A DNA stretch of 64,000 nucleotides from Zerene cesonia. Taxonomy: Eukaryota > Arthropoda > Insecta > Lepidoptera > Pieridae. Shown here piece by piece: positions 22,688-33,665 of this stretch. The stretch is taken from positions 6,213,218-6,277,217 of the forward strand of contig NC_052126.1 of assembly GCF_012273895.1 (NCBI RefSeq), written 5' to 3'. A model generated the notes under the pieces. The model made no database searches. It was not told the DNA's origin and saw only the letters and a program-made list of their open reading frames with translations. The number at the start of each line of letters is the position of its first letter. The stretch's first letter is position 1. The translations under genes and the position numbers were made by a program.

Positions 22688-22875
22688 AGAAGTACCCTTC
22701 TACTCTTCCCAGTCCTTTCCTTTATTCCTCTTACCAATTCTTTCTTAATCCCATCCCAATTTAAAGTCGGCAATCCATTTGTAGAGGCGTAAGGTCTGCA
22801 ATGGACCTTATGCCTCTCCAAATGTTCATGGGCGGTGGTAGCGCTTACCAGCAGGCGTCCCACAAGCTCTATTGT
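22688..22875 (+). mobile_element. Family B retroposon, 5'-truncated, subfamily II
   Basis: TTTAAAGTCGGCAATCC, then CATTTGTAGAGGCGTAAGG folding back on CCTTATGCCTCTCCAAATG with a short loop, then CATGGGCGGTGGTAGCGC. Confidence 0.7.
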
Positions 22876-24584
22876 CGACTGAAACACACTTAAGACAGTA
22901 GACACATTAAACAACTATTATATGATAAAACTAACACACTAATAGAAAAATGAAAATATACTTACATACAAACACTAAAGTCAAAGGTATTCCGAATATT
23001 CGAGAAGATTTTTTCCTATCGACATGTGACTAACGCAGGACGGCAGTGAATTTATATGCGTGATAAGAGACGCCAGGTTGGTATGTCCGTCCGTCTGTGT
23101 GATGTCTACGTTATTATTTTACCTACTCGAAAAAAACTGTATGTATGTATGTTTTTTGAGTAGTAAATCCTTACGATATTTATACATGCGTAATAAATAA
23201 AAAAGTATCTTTCATTCACATCGGAACGATGTTATGCTGCGATTTTTGTGTCTGGAGATAGCTAGGCGGCTAGAAAGTGACATTATTTTTAAATACCTAA
23301 CTGTGGACTGGTTTTTGCATCTTATTTCCATAGAAATTTCGACGATTTTGACTTTTAATTATGGGTATAAAAAGTAGTTTATGAAATACCTATTCTCAGA
23401 TTCAGCGACGATTATCTAATGAATTTTTCACAGATTTTCGAGATTTTATTTTAGTTTTTCTCGTAAAAAATTACCGCTACCATAATTTTAGTAGATGGAG
23501 AAAATTTTATGTAAACGTGTATAAAAATATAAGAAAATAATGATAAAAAAAACCTGTTTTAAACCCTAAATTACTTCAAAACACACTCAAGTCAATCCCG
23601 CGCTTAGAATAGAGCAAGCATTGATCTCAAGTGCTTAAAGCTACTGTTCATCTGTCCCTTTGAACATACCGACCCACTTGACAGTTTCCGTGGTGTCTGG
23701 CGCCACACAGCTGTTGGTTTATCTTATGGTGCAATGGTGTGTGCCTATTTATATAGTGTGTTAGGTGAAAAATGTTACCTATAATATGTAAAAAATTAAT
23801 GGAGGGAAATAATTTTTGAAATTCAATTCTTGAGTTTTGCGGGTTCAAACAAATAAACTTTAAATTTATATCAATAAGTTTGTAGAAAAGCTCCAAAATA
23901 GAAATAAAGGCAAACGTAATCCATCAAAAGCTGTCAGCAAACGGACCCATGAATCCCATCTCATAAGGAGGTTTCACGCTTGACTCTCTGATGGGATTAG
24001 CACTCAATGTCCACTGGTGTTTAACAAATACATTCCTTTGTGATTTACAATAATAAATAATGATTATTTGTTGTCGCTCAAAAACTATGTATGATACTGG
24101 ATTTTTAAGCTCTTAATTAAGTTTTATATGTACACATTTGTGCGTACGATTAAGGCTAATAAATAAATAAAAGCATGTGGAAAACGGTAACCGTAAATTG
24201 TCTTTAAAATGGCGAAATTTTTTACCAATAATGTGTGTAATTACTTCAATTGTAGGCAGGTGATTTATTTCTATTACTCCATTGAAATGTTTCAGAAGAT
24301 GCAATTGAGTTGATGAATGTTTAGAGGATTGATAGGAATATACAATGTGCTTATGAGTCAAGTTTGTAGGGTCGCCGACCTTGTCCCGTGGACGCCATTT
24401 TGACAAAAAGAGTTTTACGCTTTGTCTTCGAAATTGACAATCCTACAGAAAAGTTTGCAAGGCATCCATTATAGCAAATTTAATTCTCTACAATTTTGTT
24501 TTTATTGCTATGTGCAGTAAAATAGAAAATTAAGAAGATACACCAAAATAGGTTAAAATTTATGAACAAATTTTCTTAAAAAGT
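22876..24584. other. Intergenic, no gene seen
   Basis: AT-rich, unique. YY1/Pho-type cores AAAATGGCG at 24206-24214 and on the minus strand at 24391-24403. Confidence 0.4.
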
Positions 24585-24690
24585 GCCGTGTCCCCTAGTG
24601 GGATATGGAAAAATGTTATAGGTATATCTCTTTGTTTACCACAAACCGTTAACCACTACCAAGAAGGCGATCAAGCACAAATTGTCGTAA
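24585..24690 (-). mobile_element. Fragment of tRNA-derived SINE L
   Basis: GTGCCGTGTCCCCTAGTGGG ... CGTTAACCACTACCAAG matches both ends of the full copy at 32509-32730 with the middle lost. Confidence 0.5.
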
Positions 24691-24696
24691 CGAATG

Positions 24697-24926
24697 TTTT
24701 TTTTTTAATGTCACAGTCGGCAATGGAGATTGATTTGATCCGACTTTAAATTGGGAAGGGAAGTACTGGGAAGGGTAAGGAAAAGGATATGGGCCTTCGG
24801 CTTCCCCACTCACCGTACGAAACATAATAGCAAGCTATTATTTCACGCCAGTTTTCAGTGGGGGTGTGATACTTCCCCGATGCGAGCTGGCCCAATTCGT
24901 GTCGAAGCGTGCTCGACTACCACAGT
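24697..24926 (-). mobile_element. Family B retroposon with internal deletion
   Basis: Minus strand from GTAGTCGAGCACGCTTCG to TGACATTAAAAAAAA; the hairpin region is missing between ATCCGACTTTAAATTGG and the GTCGGCAATGGAG tail. Confidence 0.7.
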
Positions 24927-25099
24927 AACATCATTGCATCAGTTTAAAACTTTTAGAAAAAGACTTTTAGAAAAATTTTAATAGTCATATGCCGAAAGCT
25001 TTTAAATGCACGAAATATTATTATAAAGGTTACGCTAAAGCGACGGTCACGACACCCTTCATTTCAGAGATAAGATGGGGGCAGTGCAGTTCCTCTCTC

Positions 25100-25283
25100 A
25101 TCTATACCTACTAATATTATAAAGCTGAAGAGTATGTTTGTTTGGTTGAAAGCACTAATCTCAGGAACTAGAGATCCGATTTGAAAAATTCTTTCAGTGT
25201 TAGATAGCGATATTGAGAAAAGCTTTAGGCTATATAACATCAGGTACTACGTATGTAAAATCGTGGGGCACAGCACAGCTACT
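25100..25283 (+). mobile_element. Helitron-like element, family F, diverged
   Basis: CTACTAATATTATAAAGCTG, ACTAATCTCAGGAACTAG, TTCTTTCAGTGTTAGATAGC, GTGGGGCACAGC near the end. Confidence 0.55.
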
Positions 25284-25464
25284 AATCATAAATTGACATA
25301 ATGAAAGGTCTTTAACATATAAATATCTTTAATTTAAATTTCTAAAAACATATTATGATGTAATAAAACATTTCGTATTTAATACGTCGTGGGTTAGTTT
25401 TATAAATCGTATTTTTAATTACGTAGATAACTTATGAAGGGAAGTTCTGTTTACTTGTGTTTGA

Positions 25465-25655
25465 TTTTACGCAAGTGTTATACATGTAGAAATTAAGGAC
25501 TTTTAAACGGATTTTAAACGCGATTTATTCGTCATATTATTTACCCGACGTTTCGAACACTTTACAGAGAGCGTGGTCACGGGGAAACTGGGTTAATAAT
25601 ATAATGAATAAGTCGCGTTTAAAATCCGTTTAAACGTCTTTAATTTCTAAAAGTT
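25465..25655. mobile_element. Inverted-repeat element, family C, both arms
   Basis: Arm 1 AAACGGATTTTAAACGCGA ... CCCGACGTTTCGAACACTTT; arm 2 GGGTTAATAATATAATGAAT ... CGCGTTTAAAATCCGTTTAA. The centre of the second arm is deleted. Confidence 0.75.
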
Positions 25656-25736
25656 TAATTAAAACAAACTGTTGCTAAAAGATTTTATAAGAATTTCACA
25701 TAACACAATTTAGTGCTTCGACTTTTTGGCAAAAGC

Positions 25737-25818
25737 ATTGGCGTCCCTTTGCAAATGGTGATCGTCATTCACCATCACCGACCCACCAGCTCTGTTCACC
25801 GTTCTAACATATAAAAAC
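25737..25818 (+). mobile_element. Family B retroposon, degenerate 3' end
   Basis: GGTGATCGTCATTCACCATC, ACCCACCAGCTCTGTTC, CTAACATATAAAA. Confidence 0.45.
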
Positions 25819-25848
25819 ATATATATTGTAATATATATTTGATCAATG

Positions 25849-25959
<111 letters not shown>

Positions 25960-26317
25960 TGAAATATATATATTTTTTACATCTATATCATGATATTTAC
26001 TTGTCATTTAAAATATTTATTATCATCATTAACAAAAACACTCACACACTCATGCAATAATCTGTCACATTCCAACAATAGGCAAGACCCATCCTCGCTT
26101 GACAGCGCACACCTCCACTTAACCGTGTTAATCCTAATCGTAGCGACAGCTCCCGCATTGTATCGACATAATAATATGATAATATAAAGCCTTTTTGGGG
26201 ATGGTATGTAGCCTGATTTAGTTGAGATTAATCTAAATTCTTTCTAAACTTTATGCATTAGGGTAAGGTTGTATATGGTAAGATTTGATTACTTTTTGTG
26301 ACTCATGTACTATTTAT

Positions 26318-26525
26318 AAGTAACTAGCTTTTGCCCGTGGCCTCGCACGCGTTAAATTCGGAGTAGTTTAAAATATGTTATTATAGATATAAACCTTTCT
26401 CTTCACTATTATTTAAAAAAAACTCCTTCAAAATACGTTATGCAGTTTAAAGATCTAAGCAGAAACATATAAATACACACAGGGACAGACGTAGGAAGCG
26501 ACTTTTCTTTATACTATTATAGTGT
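26318..26525 (-). mobile_element. Helitron-like element, family I
   Basis: CTAGCTTTTGCCCGTGGCC, GCGTTAAATTCGGAGTAG, TAAAGATCTAAGCAGAAA, GGGACAGACG, CGACTTTTCTTTATACTA. Other copies at 28273, 33068, 34762 and 63385. Confidence 0.65.
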
Positions 26526-26527
26526 TC

Positions 26528-26672
26528 TAGATGCGCCCCGCGGTTTCACCCGCGTCGTCCGTATCCAGTAGGAATATCGGGATAAAAAGTTGCCTATATG
26601 TTATTCCACTTGTCCAGCTGTCTACGTACCACATTGCGAAGAACGTGGGTGAGACCGCGGGGCGCAGCTACT
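26528..26672 (-). mobile_element. Helitron family A, rearranged copy
   Basis: GCGCCCCGCGGTTTCACCCG and AAAGTTGCCTATATGTTATT, cut after CTACGTACCACATT and joined to an inverted 3' end ACCGCGGGGCGCAGCTA. Confidence 0.65.
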
Positions 26673-26679
26673 TAGTAGT

Positions 26680-27040
26680 GAGTGTTCCGATGAACTGTTT
26701 GACCTTATTCCAGCTGCCAAATTCCACAACCGCGCTCCTTGATATAAGCTGAATACCATCCGCATGACCATCCTCATCCAGATGAGAGCTCTTCGTCAAC
26801 TATGCATTTTTCGCGGCATCTTCTGCCTAGAACTACAAAATCATGGAACAACATGCCAGCGTCGGTAGTCCCATCTGCCTTCGAAAGGGACTCCTTGAAA
26901 GAAAGAGCCTATAAATTCTTAAAAGGCCGTCAAATCAATCGCAACACCCTAACCTTGTGATTGCTTATGGGGGCCGGTGATCACTTACCACCAGGTGCAT
27001 TGCCTGCTCTTTTGCTGGCAGTAGTAGGTATATAAAATAA
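26680..27040 (+). pseudogene. Non-LTR retrotransposon remnant: ORF2 C-terminus and 3' UTR
   Basis: First frame: ECSDELFDLIPAAKFHNRA, then a TGA stop at 26743. After a shift the frame reads LLPRTTKSWNNMPASVVPS, then AFERDSLKERAYKFLKGRQ to a TGA at 26958-26960. The motifs RT.(R/K).WN.LPA and the KERAY.FLKGR tail are usual at the end of insect LINE reverse-transcriptase ORFs. The UTR GGTGATCACTTACCACCAGG and an AAATAAAAAAA tail follow. The copy has stops and shifts and is dead. Confidence 0.75.
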
Positions 27041-28272
27041 AAAAATACTATAATTCTGAATGTCCCCGTTCCATAATCTTCCATACAAGATGTCCCCTCT
27101 AAAACACAGCTATTTATTTACAGCTCTCCATAAAACAAATGTTGAAGTTGGTAACATATGCCAGTAGCCCGTGTCGCCTAGCCATGTCATATTGACGTAG
27201 GAATTAGCGTTATCAACGTTATCAGATATCGAAATGCGGCCTTTATTTATTCTCAATAAAACATTGATAAGTTTTTGTGGTTAGCTATCGCTTGTAATGC
27301 ATTTTATTACGCAACTACTCTCTGTACTATTTTTCTTTACCCCTCTATTATTTTAACAATACCCATAGATAGCTAGGGATGTTACGTTTTATCCATACCA
27401 CACGCAAAATCTCTGTTATTTAACAGTTTAGAGTAGGCTACATTTTATTAACACTTGACGCAAAATTTAAGGGGTTTTAAAAGTGGCTGTGCGTGTCTGT
27501 ATGTGTCGTCCTAGCTCCCAAACGGTTGAACCGATTTTGATTTTGTTTCCTTTTTAGCTGGTTGACTGAAAAATAGCGCATAAAATATAATTCCACAACT
27601 CCCTCTATATGGGCCATAAATGACTATTAGAATACTACGGTTGCTTATGTCTTTCAGTTGCTAGGCAACGCTTATAACAATAATAGAAAGAAAGATAGAA
27701 ATAAAGAAAATACAATTATTTATATAAGGTAAAATAAAAAAATGAGCTAATTTACAACACACTAAATAAACCTCATATAAACGGGAGATCCACTCAGTGT
27801 AAAAGAGTCTAAGCCCATTAAAGGAACTTAGACTCTCCACTGATTTTCAGTGGATACCACATTGACCCCCTGACAGTGGCAGCGTACATCTAAAAATAAG
27901 AATAACAATATATATATGTATATATATATATATAATAAGTACAGTAATATAAAATAATGTATAAATTAATATAAATACCCAATTTACTATAATTAAATAT
28001 AAATATAAACGAATAGACAATACCAATACTAGTATGATACATAAATAAATAAATTAAGCCTCAAAACTACAGCATCAATATCGGACAGTCACGTGCTTGG
28101 TGTCTCAACCCCAGAACCTTTTTGCAAAATAAAAGCCTTTATTTAGTAATCTTTCAAATACATATAGTAAATACTGAACTTTATTATGCGACACCAGTTG
28201 CGTAAACATTATATTGCTTTGGCGACGCTTGCTTTATTAAATATTCGTCATTCAATTTGGCCGCCGGAGTAT
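27041..28272. other. Intergenic, no gene seen
   Basis: Mostly unique. An RFX X-box-like palindrome GTTGCTAGGCAAC is at 27657-27669. (AT) microsatellite near 27909-27933. 27500-27600 may be a very old Helitron-like piece (CGGTTGAACCGATTTTGAT). Confidence 0.4.
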
Positions 28273-28468
28273 CACTACATAGTATAAAACAAAGTCGCTA
28301 TCCGCCGTCTGTGTCTGTATGCATCGATCATTAAAATTACGTAACAGATTTTGATGGGTTTACTTTATAGATAGAGTGGTTAAAGAGGAAGTTTTATATG
28401 TATAATAACATCAAACTTCTCCGAATTTGCGTGCCCAGCCGCGGACAAAGCAAGCAGTAGATAGTACA
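28273..28468 (+). mobile_element. Helitron-like element, family I
   Basis: ACTACATAGTATAAAACAAAG, TCGCTATCCGCCGTCTG, TTACGTAACAGATTTTGATG, CCAGCCGCGGACAAAGC. Opposite orientation to the copy at 26318. Confidence 0.55.
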
Positions 28469-30881
28469 TAGACTTATGCTGACGATTCGGAAGCTTTTCT
28501 TAAAGACTACTCGCTTGAATGTTTAAGTTTTACTAAAATACTATAATGACATAGCCATAAACTTACCGATGTCGTAAAGACGTTTCCCATAAATACCCAG
28601 TTAACCCATAAACAAGGAGTATCAATGGCGAAGTCCCCTCGAAAATGAATTAGCCGCAATCAATAAAATGGCGGACGTTCTGGTTACATCCGGTCCAAAC
28701 CCCACTTCCGGTCAAGAGGGAATTAATGCCTTTGTGTCTTGCCATTGCAGATTCTGTATTGATTTTTATAGCAAGATTAAGTGTAGGACATTCTCGAAGG
28801 AAGGAAAACCCATCATTAAGAAGGAGATATTAATTAAATACTTTTTTTAAGGAATTAGTTAATTGTAACTGAATATAGTATTGTTGAACGGTTGCTAAGC
28901 AACAAAGTTGGTTTACCATGATGCAGAGTTTCTGTCGACATGTTGCTGCAACATTACATGTAGCAATGTTGGCAGTATATAGCTGGCAATACTCCGTGAT
29001 GCTGACTTGATATCTAACGTATGTTGAGCTCTCGCTGAGGAGCGACGGCATACAAAGTTGCCAGGACCATTCTTGGTCAACTGTTGTCCCACAAGTTTTC
29101 ATCAGATCAGAATCAGACAGATTCAAACTGTTTTAATCGTTCCGGGGTTATTAACACGCTTTTATCAGCTTCACCTGTATGTTTGTAGGTTTTTATGCAA
29201 GCTCCTTTAGACTCGATTTTGACCCACTCTCAACGTTCAAACCTTATAGACTTATCAAGGGGTCGGTGACAAATACAGCTATAACGAACAGTATAACTGC
29301 ATACAGATTGAAATATTCAGTTTGTCGGATATAACGCTTGCCGTCAAAAAACGAGGTTAACCAATGGCATATACTAACATTTTAAGCTTTTAAGAATTAA
29401 TTGTTACTAACAAAATGAGTCTGTGTTACATGAATAAATTAAATAAATAAATAAAAAATGCGGTCTCATTTGGATGTTTACAATTGTTTGCAGTTACTGT
29501 TTAGCTTATTTGTAAGAACCGTTTGTGTAGCGAGTCTGACTCGCACTTGACCGATTTATTATACTAGTGTAGATACACTACATAAGGCTTTATTAGACAC
29601 AACATGTTTACAAGAAGGACATTTCACACGCCACAAAACGGAGTTTACGATACAATGCCCCTAATTTAATTAGTGCCAGTAATGTAAATTTAAACTGGAC
29701 CGAGCGTGATGTGTTTATTAATTTGTGTAGCTCTAATAGGGTAAACAGCTTGCTGTCAAGAGAATACCGTTTTCTCTATAATAACAAAGGTATTTATGAG
29801 ATCACAAGACAAGAAATGAATGCTGTTCGCATTTATAATGTCACTTTTTACGGCAACCAATGAAAAGGAATTAATAAATATAATTGACGTAGGTAGGTAT
29901 TTATGCAGGTACGTTTTAATTTTATAACGTACTAAGTGTTCGCCACGGCTTCGCTCTTTGAACATTTCCTGGGTAAAAAGTATATATATTTCCTATAGCA
30001 CTCGGGAATAATGTAGCTTACTTTTGGTGAAAGAAATTTTAAAATCGGGCCAGTAGTTTCGAAGTCTTTAGGACACTAACAAGCAGAAAAACTTTTCCTC
30101 TTAATTATATTATTACAGTTAAGCAACGATGCGGACAAAAGGCATATTTATGCAACAAAGGCGTTCAGTTACAACTAGTTCTAACTACAGAAAACGCGTT
30201 GTAACCGAAAACGTGTTTTAATATTTATACCTACAACAATTTTTAGCCTCGAAAAACGCCTAACGGATGAAACAATTTGGCTGTGTTTTTTTCAGTCGAA
30301 GGTCTTATTTGGAACACTTATTATATTTTAATATTGTGTCATATTGCCATGTCTAAAATGGCCACTATTAAAATTGATTTTTTTTTTATAATAACAGCAC
30401 ATGTTTCTTGTTTAATATTCTTCTAAATGTTTTTCTCATATAATGTTTGTATTCACAAATCATGTCTATATTTACAAATAAAGTATATCATTCTTTCTAG
30501 AAACTTATTCTATGTGCATAATTATTACAGTGCTTCTCTCACAGATATCATTTAATTATCCGTGAATAAATGTTTTGATACTATGGAAATTTATTAAAAT
30601 TACCAGTGTAGGCATATCACACTGTAATAATTGTTTATAAAATGAAAAAACGCTACAAAAACTCACCAATGGACTTTAACTGGTTCACCTTTGAAACATA
30701 ATAAGAATAAAAAACTAGCATAATAACTAGTTTTATGTAAAGATATTATAATGATAAAAAAACGTTTGTTTAATTTTATATGTGCCTCTTTTAAACTTCG
30801 TCATTTATGGTGAGTCTGTTGAATAAATAAAAGTAGAAAATTAAAGTTATATTCAAAATAAAAGATCTTCAATATAAAAGC
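28469..30881. other. Unique stretch with factor-like palindromes, no gene seen
   Basis: 28640-28730 is GC-richer, with AAAATGGCGG (28665-28674) and an ETS-type CACTTCCGGT (28703-28712). X-box-like GTTGCTAAGCAAC lies at 28891-28903 and TGTTGCTGCAACA at 28941-28953. Repeat shared with 9905 at 29155-29240. Homeodomain-type palindrome CTAATTTAATTAG at 29661-29673. Helitron-like family H at 29935-30105. No supported exon. Confidence 0.45.
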
Positions 30882-31182
30882 AGTGGTGGCTCAGTGGTGA
30901 GAAACTCGGACTTCAAAATCGATAAGTCGGGGTTCGAGACCGGGCGAGCGTGCAGGAAATAAATTGATTTTTCAATTTATCTGCGCATGTGGATAACATC
31001 ACCACTGCTTAAACGGTGAAGGAAAACATCGTGAGGAAACCGGCATTTCCAAGAATTAAAAGTTCGACGACATGTGACATCTGCCAACCCGCACTTGGCC
31101 AGCGTGGTGGATTATGGCCTGAACCCTCATAGGAGGCCTGTGTCCCAGCAGTGGGAACATATATGGGCTGATGATGATGATG
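30882..31182 (+). mobile_element. tRNA-derived SINE, family D, full length with target duplication
   Basis: A box TGGCTCAGTGG at 30887-30897 and B box GGTTCGAGACC at 30931-30941, both perfect pol III promoter matches. The body ends GGGCTGATGATGATGATG. The 11-bp duplication AATATAAAAGC flanks it at 30871-30881 and 31183-31193. Further copies at 46213 and 62525. Confidence 0.9.
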
Positions 31183-31193
31183 AATATAAAAGC

Positions 31194-32464
31194 TACATTT
31201 TTGTGTTTAGAGACCCGAGCAGTAATCTTTTACATTTCTAGACATATTATTGACATTTGGTATAAGGCAGGCACAATACTATGATAGATACTTCGTACTA
31301 GACGAAGAAACTAATTTATCTGTGCTATAAGCTATTTACATAAACATTCACGACCTATGGTAAGACAGTCTTATAAATGTTAATACGTAACTGACCAATG
31401 CTTCACATAATAAATAAACAGCATTGAAAGCTCCTTTGTCAAAACAATTTAAAAAAAAAGTAAGCCACGAGGTGCGATCACACTACGATGACCGCCTTCA
31501 CGATAAGTATAATACATTATAGTAGCTAAGCTTAGAATCCCATTAAATAAGTACAAAAGTGATGTCTCATCCCACAAAAAGAACACGCCTCGAGTAGCAT
31601 CAGAATATTTTTTGTCACGCGATCTTTAACTGTGAAAGCCGACAAAAGAGCAACGCTGAAAAAACTTGTCCATTCTTTGACATTCCCGCGTTAAACACTA
31701 CGCTTGGCGCGAAAAGTGACATTGTACTTTTTTCTGTAATGGCACAGATCAATACATTATCTGATGGATACTTTTTCTCGCAGTATGTGAAAAAACAGAT
31801 TATAGTAAAACCTCTTTTGTCAAAATACAGATATTTAATACGTTTTTGGCACTCATTTAGGAGGTTCAAACTCAAGTGTTTTGAATAGATTCTGTTTGCT
31901 AACATTTAACATACGAAATGAAGTTTCAATGTGACCATGCTCTATAATATACAAGATGTTTTCTTGAAGTTGATGCTCATATACAAATGAAGAAAAAATA
32001 TGTTATCATACAATAATAAACGATTACCACTCATAAAACCATAATATTAAATAGAGACTACTTATTAAATAAATTAATTACGAAATTATTTGTAAGATCA
32101 AACACAAAAACTGTCGAAATCACGCTTTGAATAAAACTTCGATTAAAAATAATTGAAGACCCAGCATCAAATATGGACTAGGTACTTTAATTACTAATCA
32201 ACCTGTTGAAATAAAACGGACGGTGTTGCCATGTTTTTGTGGAAATGGAACCGCTAGTATCTAAATAAATATAAATACTAATGTTGCCGCAATCGACCAA
32301 CAATTCCCCTTTCGTTACCGTTATCATGATTACACTGTAATCGGATGAACACATCTGTACATCAATTTTAATTCCAACCCCACATAATTAACTAATAGTG
32401 ATCACGCGACTTCGAACATGCCATCCGATAGTCTATCGTTTGAAAGTCAACTCGCTAATATGAT
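31194..32464. other. Intergenic, no gene supported
   Basis: AT-rich unique DNA. The 96-codon frame at 31615-31905 (minus) is considered spurious. 32280-32440 is less AT-rich and holds the palindrome GATTACACTGTAATC. Confidence 0.4.
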
Positions 32465-32508
32465 GACCAGCTGCTTGCCCCGGCTTCGCCCTGGTTATTC
32501 CAAGTATA

Positions 32509-32730
32509 AGTGAAGTCCCGTGTCCCCTAGTGGGGTATGGGGCAGATGATATACATCTGTTTCACTGATCGATTTTCTTTACGGACAAGTAGGTGATCAG
32601 CCTTCTGTGTCCTGCCAGACCGAGAATTTTTTTTTTTTACGCGTCCCCACCGGAAATTGAACCCAGGACCCCTCGGTTCTACGCTCACGCGTTAACCACT
32701 GTGCCAAGGAGGCGGTCTATATCTATATAT
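32509..32730 (-). mobile_element. tRNA-derived SINE, family L, full length with target duplication
   Basis: Minus strand: A box TGGCACAGTGG (32696-32706) and a near-consensus B box GGTTCAATTTC (32653-32663), then an A run and a tail with CACTAGGGGACACGGGACTT. The 12-bp duplication ATTCCAAGTATA lies at 32497-32508 and 32731-32742. Confidence 0.85.
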
Positions 32731-32750
32731 ATTCCAAGTATAGGCGTTAT

Positions 32751-32973
32751 TTTATGTCATAGCGGGGAACTGAGCTGGTGGTTCGCCTGATGGTAAGCGA
32801 TCACCATCGCCCATAAGCATTCGCAGAGGTAATGCTTCTGTGATTGCGCTGCCCGGGAAGGAATAAGGAAAGGATTGAAGACTGGAAAGCAGGAATGGAC
32901 TGGGATGGGTGAGGAAAGGGAACGGGCCTCCAGCTCCCTCACCCGCCGTACGAAACACAGTAGCAGGCTACTA
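32751..32973 (-). mobile_element. Family B retroposon, 5'-truncated
   Basis: Minus strand from CTACTGTGTTTCGTACGGC to CCCCGCTATGACATAAAA; includes the hairpin region. Confidence 0.7.
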
Positions 32974-33067
32974 TATATATATGTAAATTTATTTTCAATT
33001 GTAAAATAATTTGGAAAACCGTCGGATTGAGTCGTTTTTGATGTCAAATGTTAATTGCCAAATTACA

Positions 33068-33290
33068 AATCTTCACTACATAGCATAAAGCAAAGTCGCT
33101 CTCCGCGTCTGTCTCTCTGTATGTATGTATGTATTCTTGAATCATTAAAAGTAACAGAGGATTTGATGGGGATTTTCTTATGAGTGACTCAACGTAAGTT
33201 CATATTTGTATAGTTTCTACTCCAAATTTAACGCGTGCGAAACCGCGGGCAAAATCTATTCTTTTTTATAATATTAGTTGACTAGCTACA
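33068..33290 (+). mobile_element. Helitron-like element, family I
   Basis: TTCACTACATAGCATAAAGC, AAAGTCGCTCTCCGCGTCTG, ATTTAACGCGTGCGAAACCG, CGGGCAAAATCTA. Confidence 0.6.
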
Positions 33291-33291
33291 C

Positions 33292-33475
33292 CCGGCAAAC
33301 GCTGTTCTGCCTTACTCTTATCATTTAGGGGTATGAAAAATAGATGTTGGCCGATTCTCATAGATACCGGATAAGCACAAAAAATTTAATCAAAATCGGT
33401 CAAGCCGTTTCGGTGGAGTATGGCAACGAAAACTGTGACACGAGAATTTTATATATTAGATATGTTGATGATGTC
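33292..33475 (-). mobile_element. Helitron-like element, family K
   Basis: CTAG then CTACACCCGGCAAACGCTG, TTATCATTTAGGGGTATG, ATAGATGTTGGCCGATTC, AATCAAAATCGGTCAAGCC, GTGACACGAGAATTTTATAT. Confidence 0.65.
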
Positions 33476-33484
33476 ATTGATTTA

Positions 33485-33665
33485 TCAATATTTTTATCTA
33501 TACTATATAATATAAAGCGGAAGAGTTTGTTTGAACGCGTTAATCCCAGGAACTACTGGACCAATAACAAAAAAAAGTTACCTAATTACCTTTGGACCAA
33601 TAACAAACACCGGTTGGTTTTAAAAATACCGCTATTGAAAGTTCTTTCGCTATTTCATAACTAAT
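33485..33665 (+). mobile_element. Helitron-like family F, 5' part, degenerate
   Basis: TCTATACTATATAATATAAAG, GTTTGTTTGAACGCG, CCCAGGAACTACTGGACC; the 3' half is not present. Confidence 0.45.

Noticed and set aside
28668..28850. ATG frame beginning MADVLVTSGPNPTSGQEG in a GC-richer patch
   Set aside because: The start overlaps a YY1-type motif, no splice donor is evident, and the frame turns AT-rich and featureless. Kept only as a possible regulatory patch.
31615..31905. Minus-strand frame of 96 codons
   Set aside because: No domain, signal or splice context; may be an old repeat.
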